Below, in pieces: positions 55,801-63,847 of a stretch of 64,000 nt of DNA. Each line of letters begins with the position of its first letter. Within the stretch, counting starts at the first letter, position 1. Position numbers and translations under genes: made by a program. Source of the stretch: CAWCDJ01 sp963796675 (lineage in GTDB: Bacteria; Acidobacteriota; Terriglobia; Bryobacterales; Bryobacteraceae); NCBI GenBank assembly GCA_963796675.1, contig CAWCMS010000001.1, forward strand, positions 310,001-374,000. Reading direction: 5' to 3'. Below the pieces are notes generated by a model. That model was not told the origin of the DNA, made no database searches, and saw nothing but the letters and a program-made list of their open reading frames with translations.

Positions 55801-55843
55801 TTCTCCGCGCGCCTACCAATTGGCCCTGAAATATGTCTTCTAA
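52835..55843 (+). CDS. TonB-dependent receptor with carboxypeptidase-regulatory domain (Oar-like)
   Basis: A 1002-residue outer-membrane transporter. A signal peptide is followed by a carboxypeptidase-regulatory-like domain (GGGSIVGTVKDPTGAAVPDV, residues about 27-110). A plug domain with INELPLNGRNFQDLVNLQPG comes next, then a long beta-barrel ending YQLALKYVF with the terminal Phe. Such receptors import oligosaccharides or related ligands in Acidobacteria. It is the first gene of the operon, and its stop overlaps the sialidase start by 11 nt. Likely substrate from context: sialylated oligosaccharide. Confidence 0.92.
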   Translation: MLLKIRLLFSLAILAVAAAFPLAAQIGGGSIVGTVKDPTGAAVPDVQVTVHSQETNEERTANTNSDGYYEFPLLPAGHYRLTAVAKGFERIQGEVFELSSGTRPRIDLALQIGSVTETVDVSATAPLINTTTTDLGVVMPRTQINELPLNGRNFQDLVNLQPGVISGPSNSAGGRGGIAFNGSTALGTNILLDGVDMTFGEVNSTASFQGAGGGRTLINGVSMEAIQEFKSTASAYSAEYGRAGGGVLTITTRSGSNDFHGTAFEYLRNDALNANDFFSNKNGLGKSPLRWNEFGGNLGGPIRKDKVFFFFNYEGARVKQQSQVTGNVPTPALLSALPAPMSAVLSKYMPTTYTATSSPYVGLHTRDDQQVNTEDTYLTKVDALLGKHRLAARYSYNNQTYSSPSLEPSIRTTYPLLYNNGVVEDTTTLGSSALNELRVGISRVDLNRNPSGYQDIPSYLSIQSVSFSQSNFIHFVPTTYSLSDNFSYIRGKHSMKMGVDFREVRSVRIQGGPPSYSYTTYANAISGLPQTVGLSFTTSKGLRTMNQGYYFQDNWQVSSKLQVNLGVRYEYSPPLRGGFNVDSSNPYGDFNGAQQPMFAADRNDFGPRVGVVYRLTPHTVIRTGGAISYVMPQAIFYYDMAYISPALSGVSSVSAADIPASYLVYPNIIPFQTLIEQNPSLLPSDIHLSRSIADYNRRDTYVNMWNFGVQQELTRTLAVQAAYVGQRTDKLISVRPLNLVDPTTGQRPVPSLGQINFEENAANISYNSLQLSANQRLWHNLSYDVYFTLASSKGYYTPDDTITFTGSGLQDPNNIAGSAGPLEGMPKKVFKGVFSYAIPGGHYQNRVLRGALQGWTLHGILGWRSGIPLNVVSGNDYVGNGRSAGQRPDAVAGIDPYVENMATQVWLTSAAFSVTNVAAQKRFGNLGFYALRGPTAFSLDAGLHKTFDITDRQHLTFRLESFNALNHTTFGNPNTTLNNPNFGIITSAGSPRAYQLALKYVF

Positions 55844-57020
55844 ATGCACACTCGTGGCCGTCGCTCTCGCGGCGGCCCAACTCACCTTCGCCGCCGCCTC
55901 CTTCACACAGGTCAACCTGTTTGAAGGAGGGGAGGCGGGGCACAAGCTTTACCGCATCCCCGGCATCGTGGTGACGCATCGCGGGACGATCCTTGTCTAT
56001 TGCGAAGGGCGCCGCTTCACAGGCGCCGATTGGGACACGATCGACCTGATGCTGCGGCGCAGCACGGACGGCGGCAAGACGTTTTCGCCGGCCCGAGTGA
56101 TCGGCCAGGTGGCCGGTCCGATCGAACGCAATCCGGTGTCGATCGAACGCAAGCAGGGCAAGGTCACCGATGTGACCTATAACAATCCGGTAGCCATCGC
56201 CGACCGCAACGGGACCGTACACTTCCTTTTCTGCATCAATTACATGCGTGTGTTCTATATGCGGAGCGACGACGACGGCCAGACCTTCAGCACACCCGTC
56301 GAGATCACGGAGTCACTCGCAGCCTTCCGGCCCGCGTATGCGTGGCGGGTGGTGGCGACGGGTCCGGGGCACGGCATCCAACTGGCGAACGGGCGCCTGC
56401 TGGTTCCGATCTGGCTTGCGCTCGGAACGCAAGGTAACGGCCACGGCCCATCGTCGAACGCCACGATTTACAGCGACGATCACGGGAAGACCTGGCACTG
56501 CGGGGAGATCGCGATTCCCGATACGCCGGAATTTCCCAGCGCCAATGAAACCGCCGCAGTCCAACTGGCCGACGGCCGCGTGATGCTGAATGCACGGGTG
56601 CCCTCGGCGCACAACCGGCGCGTGGTCGTCATCAGCCCGGACGGCGCAACCCATTGGTCCGCACCGCGATATCAGGAAGATCTCCCCGACCCCATCTGTG
56701 CCGTCGGCTTTGTCAGTTTGACGGAAGGACGGCACAAGAGCGTGCTGCTCTTCAGCAATCCGGACAACCTGACTCGCGCGGACGGAAAGGACGTCGTGAG
56801 CAAGGACCGGAAGAATGTCACGATCCGGTTGAGCCAAGACCAGGGAGCGAGTTGGACCGTGAAGCGGGCGATCGAGCCCGGACGCTCCGGCTACAGCGAC
56901 CTGGCAGTGATGCCGAACCGCGATATCCTCTGCTTTTACGAATCCGGTGGAAAGTATTTGACGCTCGCTCGATTCAACCTGGCCTGGGTGAATGGCGGCG
57001 CAAGCGCCTCTGGTAAATAG
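55833..57020 (+). CDS. Secreted sialidase (GH33, BNR repeats)
   Basis: A 395-residue exo-alpha-sialidase. After a signal peptide (VAVALAAAQLTFAAA) comes YRIPG (residues 40-44), which carries the first arginine of the catalytic triad. Four Asp-box repeats follow: STDGGKTF (77-84), SDDDGQTF, SDDHGKTW and SQDQGASW. The acid region FPSANETAAVQL and the Tyr region RSGYSDLAVMP are also present. It would release sialic acid from glycans. It overlaps the receptor gene by 11 nt and precedes the lyase gene by 4 nt. Confidence 0.93.
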   Translation: MSSKCTLVAVALAAAQLTFAAASFTQVNLFEGGEAGHKLYRIPGIVVTHRGTILVYCEGRRFTGADWDTIDLMLRRSTDGGKTFSPARVIGQVAGPIERNPVSIERKQGKVTDVTYNNPVAIADRNGTVHFLFCINYMRVFYMRSDDDGQTFSTPVEITESLAAFRPAYAWRVVATGPGHGIQLANGRLLVPIWLALGTQGNGHGPSSNATIYSDDHGKTWHCGEIAIPDTPEFPSANETAAVQLADGRVMLNARVPSAHNRRVVVISPDGATHWSAPRYQEDLPDPICAVGFVSLTEGRHKSVLLFSNPDNLTRADGKDVVSKDRKNVTIRLSQDQGASWTVKRAIEPGRSGYSDLAVMPNRDILCFYESGGKYLTLARFNLAWVNGGASASGK

Positions 57021-57024
57021 CGAA

Positions 57025-57903
57025 ATGAACACAACACTCGCCGGGATTTTGCCGGCATTGGTTACACCCCTGCACGCGGACGGCGGCGTGAATATCGCCG
57101 CCCTGGAAAAGCTGTTGGAACGCGTCTACACGGCCGGTGTGGATGGCGTCTACCTGTGTGGAAGCACCGGGGAAGGCACTCTGCTGGAGGCAGCGGAGCG
57201 GCGCAAGATCGTCGAGACGGGCGTGCGAAACTCACCGCGTGGCAAGCAGGTGATTGTTCACGTGGGCTCGTGGTCACTCGATGTTGCGGAGTGCCTCGCC
57301 AAACATGCCGAGAGCGTTCAAGCCTCGGCGGTGAGCTCGATTCGTCCGGTGGGCGTGAATTACGCGGATATGGTGGCCTGGTACCGTACGCTGGCTTCGG
57401 CAACCGGCCTCCCGCTGCTGGCATATTACTTCCCCGACAGCACGGGCGAGCGCCTGAGCGTCGACCAACTCACCGAAATCTGCCAACTGCCCGGCGTGGC
57501 CGGCCTGAAGTACACCGACTACGACCTCTACACGCTCTCGTTGCTCGTGCGCGCCGGATATCCCGTATTTAACGGACGCGATGAAGTGCTGGCCGCGGGG
57601 CTGCTGATGGGCGCTTGCGGCGGCATCGGCAGCATCTATAATCTGGTGCCGGAGCTGTTCATGGAAGTCCGGAACCTCGCGGCGGCCGGCGACTGGAAAG
57701 CCGCTCGCGCACAACAGGACCGCATCAATAACCTGATCCGGGTGCTGCTGCGGTATCCGTTCCTGCCGGCGCTCAAACAGGTGCTGACCTGGGAAGGAAT
57801 CGACTGCGGCGCCGTAGTCAGACCTCGGGCCGGGCTGACGCCGGCTCAACAAACGGAGTTGCGCGCGTCGCTCGCGGAACTCCAGTTATTCCGATCGCTG
57901 TGA
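57025..57903 (+). CDS. nanA: N-acetylneuraminate lyase (NanA type, DapA superfamily)
   Basis: A 292-residue TIM-barrel aldolase that splits sialic acid to ManNAc and pyruvate. The carboxylate loop is GSTGE (residues 46-50), the catalytic Tyr lies in YYFPDSTG (about 134-135), and the Schiff-base Lys is K162 in GLKYTDYDLYTL. Thr at Lys+2 is the pattern of sialate lyases rather than of DapA. The block VFNGRDEVLAAGLLMGACGG followed by IGSIYN closely follows E. coli NanA. ATG 57025 is preferred to the in-frame start at 56992, which lies inside the sialidase gene. Confidence 0.88.
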   Translation: MNTTLAGILPALVTPLHADGGVNIAALEKLLERVYTAGVDGVYLCGSTGEGTLLEAAERRKIVETGVRNSPRGKQVIVHVGSWSLDVAECLAKHAESVQASAVSSIRPVGVNYADMVAWYRTLASATGLPLLAYYFPDSTGERLSVDQLTEICQLPGVAGLKYTDYDLYTLSLLVRAGYPVFNGRDEVLAAGLLMGACGGIGSIYNLVPELFMEVRNLAAAGDWKAARAQQDRINNLIRVLLRYPFLPALKQVLTWEGIDCGAVVRPRAGLTPAQQTELRASLAELQLFRSL

Positions 57904-59093
57904 ACCGGTGGCGGGGGTGGAAATGGCTGGTGGTGGCGGTCCTGTGGGGCGTCGCCCTGCTCAATTACCTGGACCGCCAGGTGGTCTTCTCGCTCCTGCC
58001 TCTGCTCGAACGTGACCTGCACGCCAGCGCGTTCCAGTTAGGCCTGATCAGCACCGTCTTTCTGTGGACCTATGGACTGCTCAGTCCGCTCGGAGGTTCG
58101 CTCGCCGACCGGTTCGGCCGCGCCCGCATGATCCTCGCGAGTCTGGCGGTCTGGAGCATCGCCACGTGGCTCACCGGTCACGTCCACTCGATCCAGGGCA
58201 TGTTGTGGACCCGGGGACTGATGGGACTGAGCGAAGCCTTCTACCTTCCCGCCGCGCTGGCCCTGATCGCCGGGCTCCACGGCGACAAGACGCGGTCGCT
58301 CGCTACCGGGCTCCACCAGAGTGGCCTGTACACCGGCCTCATATTGGGCGGCGCGTGGGGCGGCTGGATGGGAGAACATTCGGGCTGGCGGCCGGTCTTC
58401 TGGATTCTCGGGATCGTCGGCGTCATCTATCTGGTGATCGTCTGGCTCACGCTGCGGGGGACGCCCGAACCCTCGGCGACGCAGAAGCGCACGGGCCGGC
58501 CACTCGAATTGCTCCGGCTGCCGGGCTTCCTCGCGGTGACCGCCGCCTTCACCGCCATGGCGGTGGCGAACTGGATCGTTTATACCTGGCTGCCGCTATT
58601 TCTTTTCGACCGCTACCATCTCAGCCTCTCGGGCGCCGGCTTCTCCGCGACCTTCTATCTGCAGGCGGCCAGCTACCTGGGGGTAGTCAGCGGAGGCATC
58701 CTGACGGATCGCTGGGCCACGCGAAATCCGCGCGCACGGGCCTGGATGCAGATGGCAGGGCTGGCATTGGCCGCGCCGTTCCTGGCCCTGCTCGGCGCTG
58801 CAGGTTCCATGCCGATGCTGATCGCCGCGCTCATCACTTTCGGTCTGGGACGCGGGCTCTTCGACTGCACGACGATGCCACTGCTGATGACCGTAACCGG
58901 TCCGGAGCGGAGTGCGACCGGCTACGGCATCCTGAACCTGGCCGGTTGCCTTGCCGGCGGCATCGGCGCGGCGGCCGCCGGCTGGATGAAAGGAAACGTC
59001 GGCCTGGCCGCGGCATTCGAATTGGCGGCTGTGGTCCTGGTGGCTGGAGCATTTTCTCTCCGCCGACTGGTTCGTGGGGCCGAGTCCCATTGA
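57900..59093 (+). CDS. MFS transporter
   Basis: A 397-residue, 12-helix major facilitator protein. The loop 2-3 motif is GGSLADRFGRARM and the first helix ends LLNYLDRQVVFSLL, as in anion:cation symporters for sugar acids. The GTG start at 57900 overlaps the nanA stop by 4 nt (GTGA). Context points to uptake of sialic acid across the inner membrane, a NanT-like role; this is inference. Confidence 0.88.
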   Translation: MNRWRGWKWLVVAVLWGVALLNYLDRQVVFSLLPLLERDLHASAFQLGLISTVFLWTYGLLSPLGGSLADRFGRARMILASLAVWSIATWLTGHVHSIQGMLWTRGLMGLSEAFYLPAALALIAGLHGDKTRSLATGLHQSGLYTGLILGGAWGGWMGEHSGWRPVFWILGIVGVIYLVIVWLTLRGTPEPSATQKRTGRPLELLRLPGFLAVTAAFTAMAVANWIVYTWLPLFLFDRYHLSLSGAGFSATFYLQAASYLGVVSGGILTDRWATRNPRARAWMQMAGLALAAPFLALLGAAGSMPMLIAALITFGLGRGLFDCTTMPLLMTVTGPERSATGYGILNLAGCLAGGIGAAAAGWMKGNVGLAAAFELAAVVLVAGAFSLRRLVRGAESH

Positions 59094-59194
59094 CGGAAAC
59101 GCCACTACAGCGCTACGACACCGCCGGGCTTTCCTGCTAGAGGACTCGATTCGTTCTAGCAGTTTGCGGAAAAATGGCTTTGGGCGAAGATCTT

Positions 59195-59231
59195 GTATAC
59201 ACCGTATACCAGATTGGTATACACTGTACAC
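59195..59231. promoter_or_regulatory. Four-part palindromic operator upstream of the TetR gene
   Basis: Three copies of GTATAC (starting at 59195, 59204 and 59217) and one GTACAC (59226) are spaced 9, 13 and 9 nt apart. The centre forms a perfect inverted repeat GTATACC-AGATT-GGTATAC. It ends 7 nt before the ATG of the TetR gene, so the regulator probably represses itself here. Confidence 0.7.
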
Positions 59232-59238
59232 CAGAACG

Positions 59239-59808
59239 ATGACGTCACAAAGCATAGCCGGTGCGGCGCGGACTCTACTCGATCGGGAAGGCGCGGATGG
59301 AGTAACCATGCGTAAGGTGGCGACGGCGGTCGGGATCACGCCGATGGCGCTATATCGACACTATCTCAATCGGGACGGATTGCTCACCGCCCTGGCGGAC
59401 GCGGGGTTTGACCATCTCGCTGAGAGGCTCGCCGGGCTGCGGCTGACCGGCAGCGTCGAACGGCAGCTTTTGAAGATCATGGATGTTTTTCTTGACCTGG
59501 CCTTCGAAAGCCCGCGACTTTTCGAGCTGATGTTCCTCACGAAACGCGAAGGCGCGCGGCAGTATCCGGAAGACTTTCGGATGAGGCATTCGCCGACCGC
59601 CAATGTCTCCGCGGAGGTGATCGCGCGTGCGATGCAGACGGGCTACCTGAAAGAAGACGACGTCTGGGAAATTGTCTTCGAAACGGGCGCGCTGATGCAA
59701 GGACTGATCATGCTTTTCGTAGGCGGGCGGGTAGCGATGCCGGCATCCGAGTATCGCGGCTTTTGTCATCGTTCCTTCAGGAGGTATTTGAATGGCATTC
59801 GCGCGTAG
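59239..59808 (+). CDS. TetR-family transcriptional regulator
   Basis: A 189-residue TetR protein. The N-terminal helix-turn-helix reads GVTMRKVATAVGITPMALYR (residues about 21-40), followed by HYLNRDGLLTALADAG and an all-helical ligand domain. ATG 59239 is chosen over an in-frame extension to 59074 because the extension would contain the operator. It overlaps the next gene by 17 nt, so that gene is probably its target. The ligand is unknown. Confidence 0.9.
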   Translation: MTSQSIAGAARTLLDREGADGVTMRKVATAVGITPMALYRHYLNRDGLLTALADAGFDHLAERLAGLRLTGSVERQLLKIMDVFLDLAFESPRLFELMFLTKREGARQYPEDFRMRHSPTANVSAEVIARAMQTGYLKEDDVWEIVFETGALMQGLIMLFVGGRVAMPASEYRGFCHRSFRRYLNGIRA

Positions 59809-61321
59809 CCACCGGCTGATCGAAGCAACCGTCGCGACCCTCGCAACGGCGGCGCTCTTTTACTTCGGCAACGGCCTCGAGCCGCGCTGGCCGTTGGTGT
59901 GGTTTGCGCCGCTCCCAGTGCTTCTGCTTTCGCTACGTACCAGGTGGTGGACAGCTGGAGCGGCGGCGGTGGCCGCAACCCTGCTCGGCGGCCTGAATAT
60001 GTGGAGTTACCTGACGAAGACCTTGGGGGCTCCAGAAATTGCGTGGTTCGCGGTTTTCCTGATCGCGGGCGCCTTCTTCGCGGCCGGAGTGCTGACATTT
60101 CGGATGTTGGTTTTGCGCGGTTCGCTTTGGAGCGGACTGGCGGCTCTTCCCGCCGCTTGGGTGACCGGAGAGTTCCTGCGCAACCTGGCGACCCCGCATG
60201 GGTCGGCGGGCAGCCTCGCTTACTCACAGTTGAAGTTTCTGCCGTTCCTGCAACTTGCTTCCATTACGGGTCCGTGGGGGATGAGTTTCGTGCTGCTGCT
60301 GTTTCCCGCGGCAATCGCGATCGGGCTGCACCTTCGGCGGCAAGCGCCGAAACGAGCGCTTTGGGTCGCGGGCACGGGGACCGCAGTGGTCGTTGCCGTA
60401 TTGCTGTTCGGCGCGATGCGATTAGGATTCTCTCAAGGGACTTCGCAGGCTCAATCGGTTCCAGTCGGGCTGGTCGCCACAGACGAGAACGCCGATGGGG
60501 CAGTTGCCGATCCCGGCGCCGCGACCGAGCGGCTCTGGCGCAGCTATGCGCGCCAGGCGGAAACCCTGGCGGCCGGCGGTGCTCAGGCGATCATCATGCC
60601 GGAAAAGCTCGGCGTGACGATCGAAGGGCAAGCGGCGGAGACCGACGCCATACTCCAATCGGTTGCGGACCGCACCGGAGCGACGATCATCGCCGGAGTA
60701 GTGGATGTGGACGGCAAGACGAAGTATAACCAAGCCAGGATTTACATCCCCGGCTCCGAATTGCAGCGTTACGACAAAGAGCACATGCTCCCACCATTCG
60801 AGTCGAACCTGAAGCCGGGAACAACCTTGACGATTCTGCCTCGGCCGCAACAGCAGTGGGGGGTCGCAATCTGCAAGGACATGGACTTCGCATCGCCTTC
60901 GCGCCGCTACGGCGCCGCCGCCGCCGGATTAATGCTGGTTCCGGCATGGGACTTTGTCGTCGATGCAGGTTGGCACGGGCACATTGCCGTCATGCGCGGA
61001 GTCGAGAACGGCTTCAGTGTGGCGCGCGCGGCGAGGAACGGATTCCTGACTGTGAGTGACAACCGGGGCCGCATCCTGGGTGAGATCCGCAGTGGATCCG
61101 GCCCGTTCGCGACTCTATTGATCCGAGTGCCGGCGGTGCACTTTGGCACGGTGTACCAATTGATGGGCGACTGGTTCGCCTGGGTTGCCCTGGCCCTGCT
61201 GATCCGCGCGGTGGTACAGACGATTCGATTGCGGCAGGTGGAACAGTTAGGACTGGTGTCGGCCAAAGCTCCCATCGAGGTCGTGGTCATCGACCATGCA
61301 GAGAAGCCATCCGCCAACTGA
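59792..61321 (+). CDS. Membrane nitrilase-superfamily protein, Lnt-like
   Basis: A 509-residue protein resembling apolipoprotein N-acyltransferase. About six N-terminal membrane helices (residues 10-215) precede a carbon-nitrogen hydrolase domain. Its Glu-Lys-Cys triad is visible as IIMPEKLGV, YDKEHMLPPFES and VAICKDMDF. A final helix and a charged tail follow. Housekeeping Lnt has a FPETA-type Glu motif, so the MPEKLG here suggests a paralogue rather than the essential Lnt. It overlaps the TetR gene and is likely induced with it. Confidence 0.8.
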   Translation: MAFARSHRLIEATVATLATAALFYFGNGLEPRWPLVWFAPLPVLLLSLRTRWWTAGAAAVAATLLGGLNMWSYLTKTLGAPEIAWFAVFLIAGAFFAAGVLTFRMLVLRGSLWSGLAALPAAWVTGEFLRNLATPHGSAGSLAYSQLKFLPFLQLASITGPWGMSFVLLLFPAAIAIGLHLRRQAPKRALWVAGTGTAVVVAVLLFGAMRLGFSQGTSQAQSVPVGLVATDENADGAVADPGAATERLWRSYARQAETLAAGGAQAIIMPEKLGVTIEGQAAETDAILQSVADRTGATIIAGVVDVDGKTKYNQARIYIPGSELQRYDKEHMLPPFESNLKPGTTLTILPRPQQQWGVAICKDMDFASPSRRYGAAAAGLMLVPAWDFVVDAGWHGHIAVMRGVENGFSVARAARNGFLTVSDNRGRILGEIRSGSGPFATLLIRVPAVHFGTVYQLMGDWFAWVALALLIRAVVQTIRLRQVEQLGLVSAKAPIEVVVIDHAEKPSAN

Positions 61322-61354
61322 CCGGCTTGCCGCGACGGTCCCTGACGGCTCGCA

Positions 61355-62719
61355 CTACTTGGAAGCCTTCAGCCGGACACGCACATAGACATTCACGCCC
61401 CACGGGTGCGACCCGTAATAGGGCTTCAGAGCGCTATCGATCACGTAGGTGGAGACATTCGCGCCGATACCGGTCTGAAGGTCGCGGATCAGGGGTACAT
61501 CGCGTGTGTAACCCACGGTGAAGGCATTCACGTTGAAGGCGGACTGGCCCGTTTGCTGCTCCAATTGCTTCTGTAGTTGAGGATCGTTTTCGAAGAGCTC
61601 ATCTCTTTGCGACCACTCGTAGCGCCCGGTCAAAAAATTCCTCCGGCTAAGGGGATAGACGGTTTCCGCAAGCACCGCATTCGACGCGCGCGATTCGCCT
61701 TGCTTGTTGTTTCGACCCCAGATCAGGCTGGTCGCCCACCAGTTCTTTCCGGGTTTGGGGACGATGTACTCGACGGAAGCTGTCGAGCGAACCACGTCCC
61801 CCGGATGGGAAGCTTCCGGATTGTGCAGCCGCCCGGCAGACACCTGGGCGGACCAGTTTGGTGTCGGGAATACGCTGAACCGGGTGGACCACGAATCCAT
61901 GGAGCCGAAATCGATGTTCCAGCGATTCTCGTTGGGCTCCCGGCCGTAGAAGCCCGAGGCCTCGAGCCGCACTTTGCCATAGCTAATACCGCTGGTGACT
62001 ACGTTGTTGGCGATGTGGCTCGAATCCTCCCAATGATGGCCGAGCGTGGCTTGCGGTATTTCCGTAGCGCTCGCGCGGTGTGGATACGCGACCGGCCCAA
62101 GCGCGGGCTCGCCGACCGGCGCGTAGTAGACGTTAAACATGGCTTTCTCGCTGAGCGGCCGCGCGTACTGGACGCTCAATTCCATAAAGAGGTCGTGGGG
62201 ATGCTGGCCGTTGACGATCGGCTGGCCGTAAGCCGTTTCACCAGTCTGGAACAGAAGAGGGTAGCGGCGGTCCGTAATCGTCGCGGGCTCCAGGCTCATC
62301 ATGGAGCGAAGCATGATGCTTCCCTCCCCCAGATCGTGAACAGCGCTCAGCATGCCCCAGTTTGTGGAGTACGTCTTGTCACCTCCCAGCGGCCCTGACT
62401 GCTGTGTATTCACGATGAAGGCCTGCCCCATCCACATGAGGTGCCAGCCCCCGACCGTGTTCATGAGCATCGGCATTGGCCAGGCGGCCGGCTGGAATGC
62501 CGTGCCGGAGCTCTCCCGCATCAGGAACTCGCTCGCCTTGTTCATCTGCTTGCCATGGTTCATGCCGGCCATACCATTCGGGTTCATTTGGCCATGGTTC
62601 ATCTGGGAAGGGTCCATGCCCGGCATCTGGCCCTGTGCATACGCAGGCTCGATCGGCATGAAGCCGAGCAGGAGACCGGCACAGACAATGGATGGGGAGA
62701 ATCGGCGACTTCCGTTCAT
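61355..62719 (-). CDS. Exported Met/His-rich outer-membrane protein, probably metal-related
   Basis: A 454-residue protein with a signal peptide (VCAGLLLGFMPIEPAYAQ) and an N-terminal Met/His/Asn-rich segment (QMNHGQMNPNGMAGMNHGKQ). The rest has the alternating pattern of a beta-barrel, ending VYVRVRLKASK. Met/His-rich stretches of this kind bind copper or silver, and similar acidobacterial proteins, from memory, lie near copper genes. No copper pump or CopA gene is in view, so the metal role is inference. It is divergent from the DUF302 gene. Confidence 0.65.
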   Translation of the reverse strand: MNGSRRFSPSIVCAGLLLGFMPIEPAYAQGQMPGMDPSQMNHGQMNPNGMAGMNHGKQMNKASEFLMRESSGTAFQPAAWPMPMLMNTVGGWHLMWMGQAFIVNTQQSGPLGGDKTYSTNWGMLSAVHDLGEGSIMLRSMMSLEPATITDRRYPLLFQTGETAYGQPIVNGQHPHDLFMELSVQYARPLSEKAMFNVYYAPVGEPALGPVAYPHRASATEIPQATLGHHWEDSSHIANNVVTSGISYGKVRLEASGFYGREPNENRWNIDFGSMDSWSTRFSVFPTPNWSAQVSAGRLHNPEASHPGDVVRSTASVEYIVPKPGKNWWATSLIWGRNNKQGESRASNAVLAETVYPLSRRNFLTGRYEWSQRDELFENDPQLQKQLEQQTGQSAFNVNAFTVGYTRDVPLIRDLQTGIGANVSTYVIDSALKPYYGSHPWGVNVYVRVRLKASK

Positions 62720-62825
62720 GTTCTGAAATGCTGTTCCTCTGCCGGCGACTCATCGGAGCACCCGTTCCAATCGAGGTCGCCCAACTATCAGTTTACACAT
62801 GCCGCTCGCGATCCCTGGAATTTAA

Positions 62826-62844
62826 ATGCATATGCATATATAAT
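62826..62844 (+). promoter_or_regulatory. Palindromic operator and -10 box before the DUF302 gene
   Basis: ATGCATATGCAT (62826-62837) is a perfect 12-bp palindrome, followed 1 nt later by TATAAT (62839-62844). A ribosome site GGGAGG and the ATG at 62868 come next. It strongly resembles the element at 63848-63864; a MarR gene lies between. Confidence 0.65.
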
Positions 62845-62867
62845 CGGTTTATCGGGAGGCCGAAACG

Positions 62868-63365
62868 ATGATTAGAGATCTTACGGTTCGTCACGTTACC
62901 TTCAGCACAGCGCGCCCTTTTGAAGAGGTCGTCCGGGCGTTCGAGGAGAATGTCGGATCGCTCGAAGCGGCCGGCTGGTCGTCGGTGGAAGCTCCATCGG
63001 GGAGCGTCGCCGATTTTGAAAAGCGCGTGCGAGAGACGCTCGGGCCGAGCGGGTTCACGCGCTTTCTCACCCTCGATCACGGGAAATGGCTGACCCTCTA
63101 CGGCCGGCAGGCGAAGTTCGTTCAATACATCATGGGCAATCCGTTGATTGCCATCACCATGCTTTCGAAGAACATCGAGGCGGGCTTGGACGTTCCTGTG
63201 CGCGTGGCGATCTACGAGCACGCCGACGGCGAAACGCGACTGGTTTACAATACGCCTTCCAGCCTTATGAGCGGCCTCGACGGCGTCGAACTGAAGGCAG
63301 CCGCGGAAAAGCTGGACGCCAAAATGTTCGAATTGGCAGAGAAAGTAACAGGCGTCAGAGCCTGA
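62868..63365 (+). CDS. DUF302 domain protein
   Basis: A 165-residue protein with the DUF302 pattern: a short N-terminal beta strand region (TVRHVTFSTARPFEEVVRAF), then PLIAITMLSKNIEAGLDVPV and RVAIYEHADGETRLVYNTPS. The last block is the conserved core of the family. The ATG has a good GGGAGG. DUF302 proteins are small soluble proteins of unknown role, frequent near sulfur, metal or stress genes. It lies 15 nt before the MarR gene. Confidence 0.85.
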   Translation: MIRDLTVRHVTFSTARPFEEVVRAFEENVGSLEAAGWSSVEAPSGSVADFEKRVRETLGPSGFTRFLTLDHGKWLTLYGRQAKFVQYIMGNPLIAITMLSKNIEAGLDVPVRVAIYEHADGETRLVYNTPSSLMSGLDGVELKAAAEKLDAKMFELAEKVTGVRA

Positions 63366-63380
63366 CCCAAAGGTAGGCAA

Positions 63381-63815
63381 GTGAAATCCGCTAAGCATCC
63401 AATGTCGCCTCGGGACTGCGTTTGCGCGTCGCTTCGCAGGGTCACGCGCTCGGTAACGCAGCTATTCGACGACGCGCTGCGGCCCAGCGGCCTGCGGGCG
63501 ACGCAGTTCAATATCCTCTCGACGATCCAGGTCTGTGGCGAAGCGACCGTAACACAACTGACCACGCTGCTCCTGATCGATCAAACGACCCTCACGCGTG
63601 GCCTCGCCCTCCTCGAGCGGAGTGGGCTCCTCAAGGCCGTGCCCAAGCCGGATGGAAGGCTGAAATCGGTGCGGCTCACCAGGAAGGGCGAGCAGACGCT
63701 TGCTAAAGCGCTGCCGCTCTGGGCGGCGGCTCAGGAGCAGGTCATCTCTCGAATCGGCTTGAACGACTGGGATGCCCTGAACAAGCAACTGGAGCATCTC
63801 GCACGGAGCATCTAG
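63381..63815 (+). CDS. MarR-family transcriptional regulator
   Basis: A 144-residue winged helix-turn-helix protein. The DNA-binding part is VTQLTTLLLIDQTTLTRGLA (residues about 56-76), and the wing is PKPDGRLKSVRLTRKGEQTL. The GTG start at 63381 follows AGGTAGG. MarR dimers bind short palindromes and release them on ligand or oxidant binding; two near-identical palindromes flank this gene (62826 and 63848). Confidence 0.9.
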   Translation: MKSAKHPMSPRDCVCASLRRVTRSVTQLFDDALRPSGLRATQFNILSTIQVCGEATVTQLTTLLLIDQTTLTRGLALLERSGLLKAVPKPDGRLKSVRLTRKGEQTLAKALPLWAAAQEQVISRIGLNDWDALNKQLEHLARSI

Positions 63816-63847
63816 AGGACACGGCCGTTGACACGCAGGATGTATTC

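Noticed and set aside
57025..57903. Dihydrodipicolinate synthase (dapA)
   Set aside because: Lys is followed by Y-T rather than the E-A-T of DapA, the block after it follows NanA, and the gene is embedded with a sialidase.
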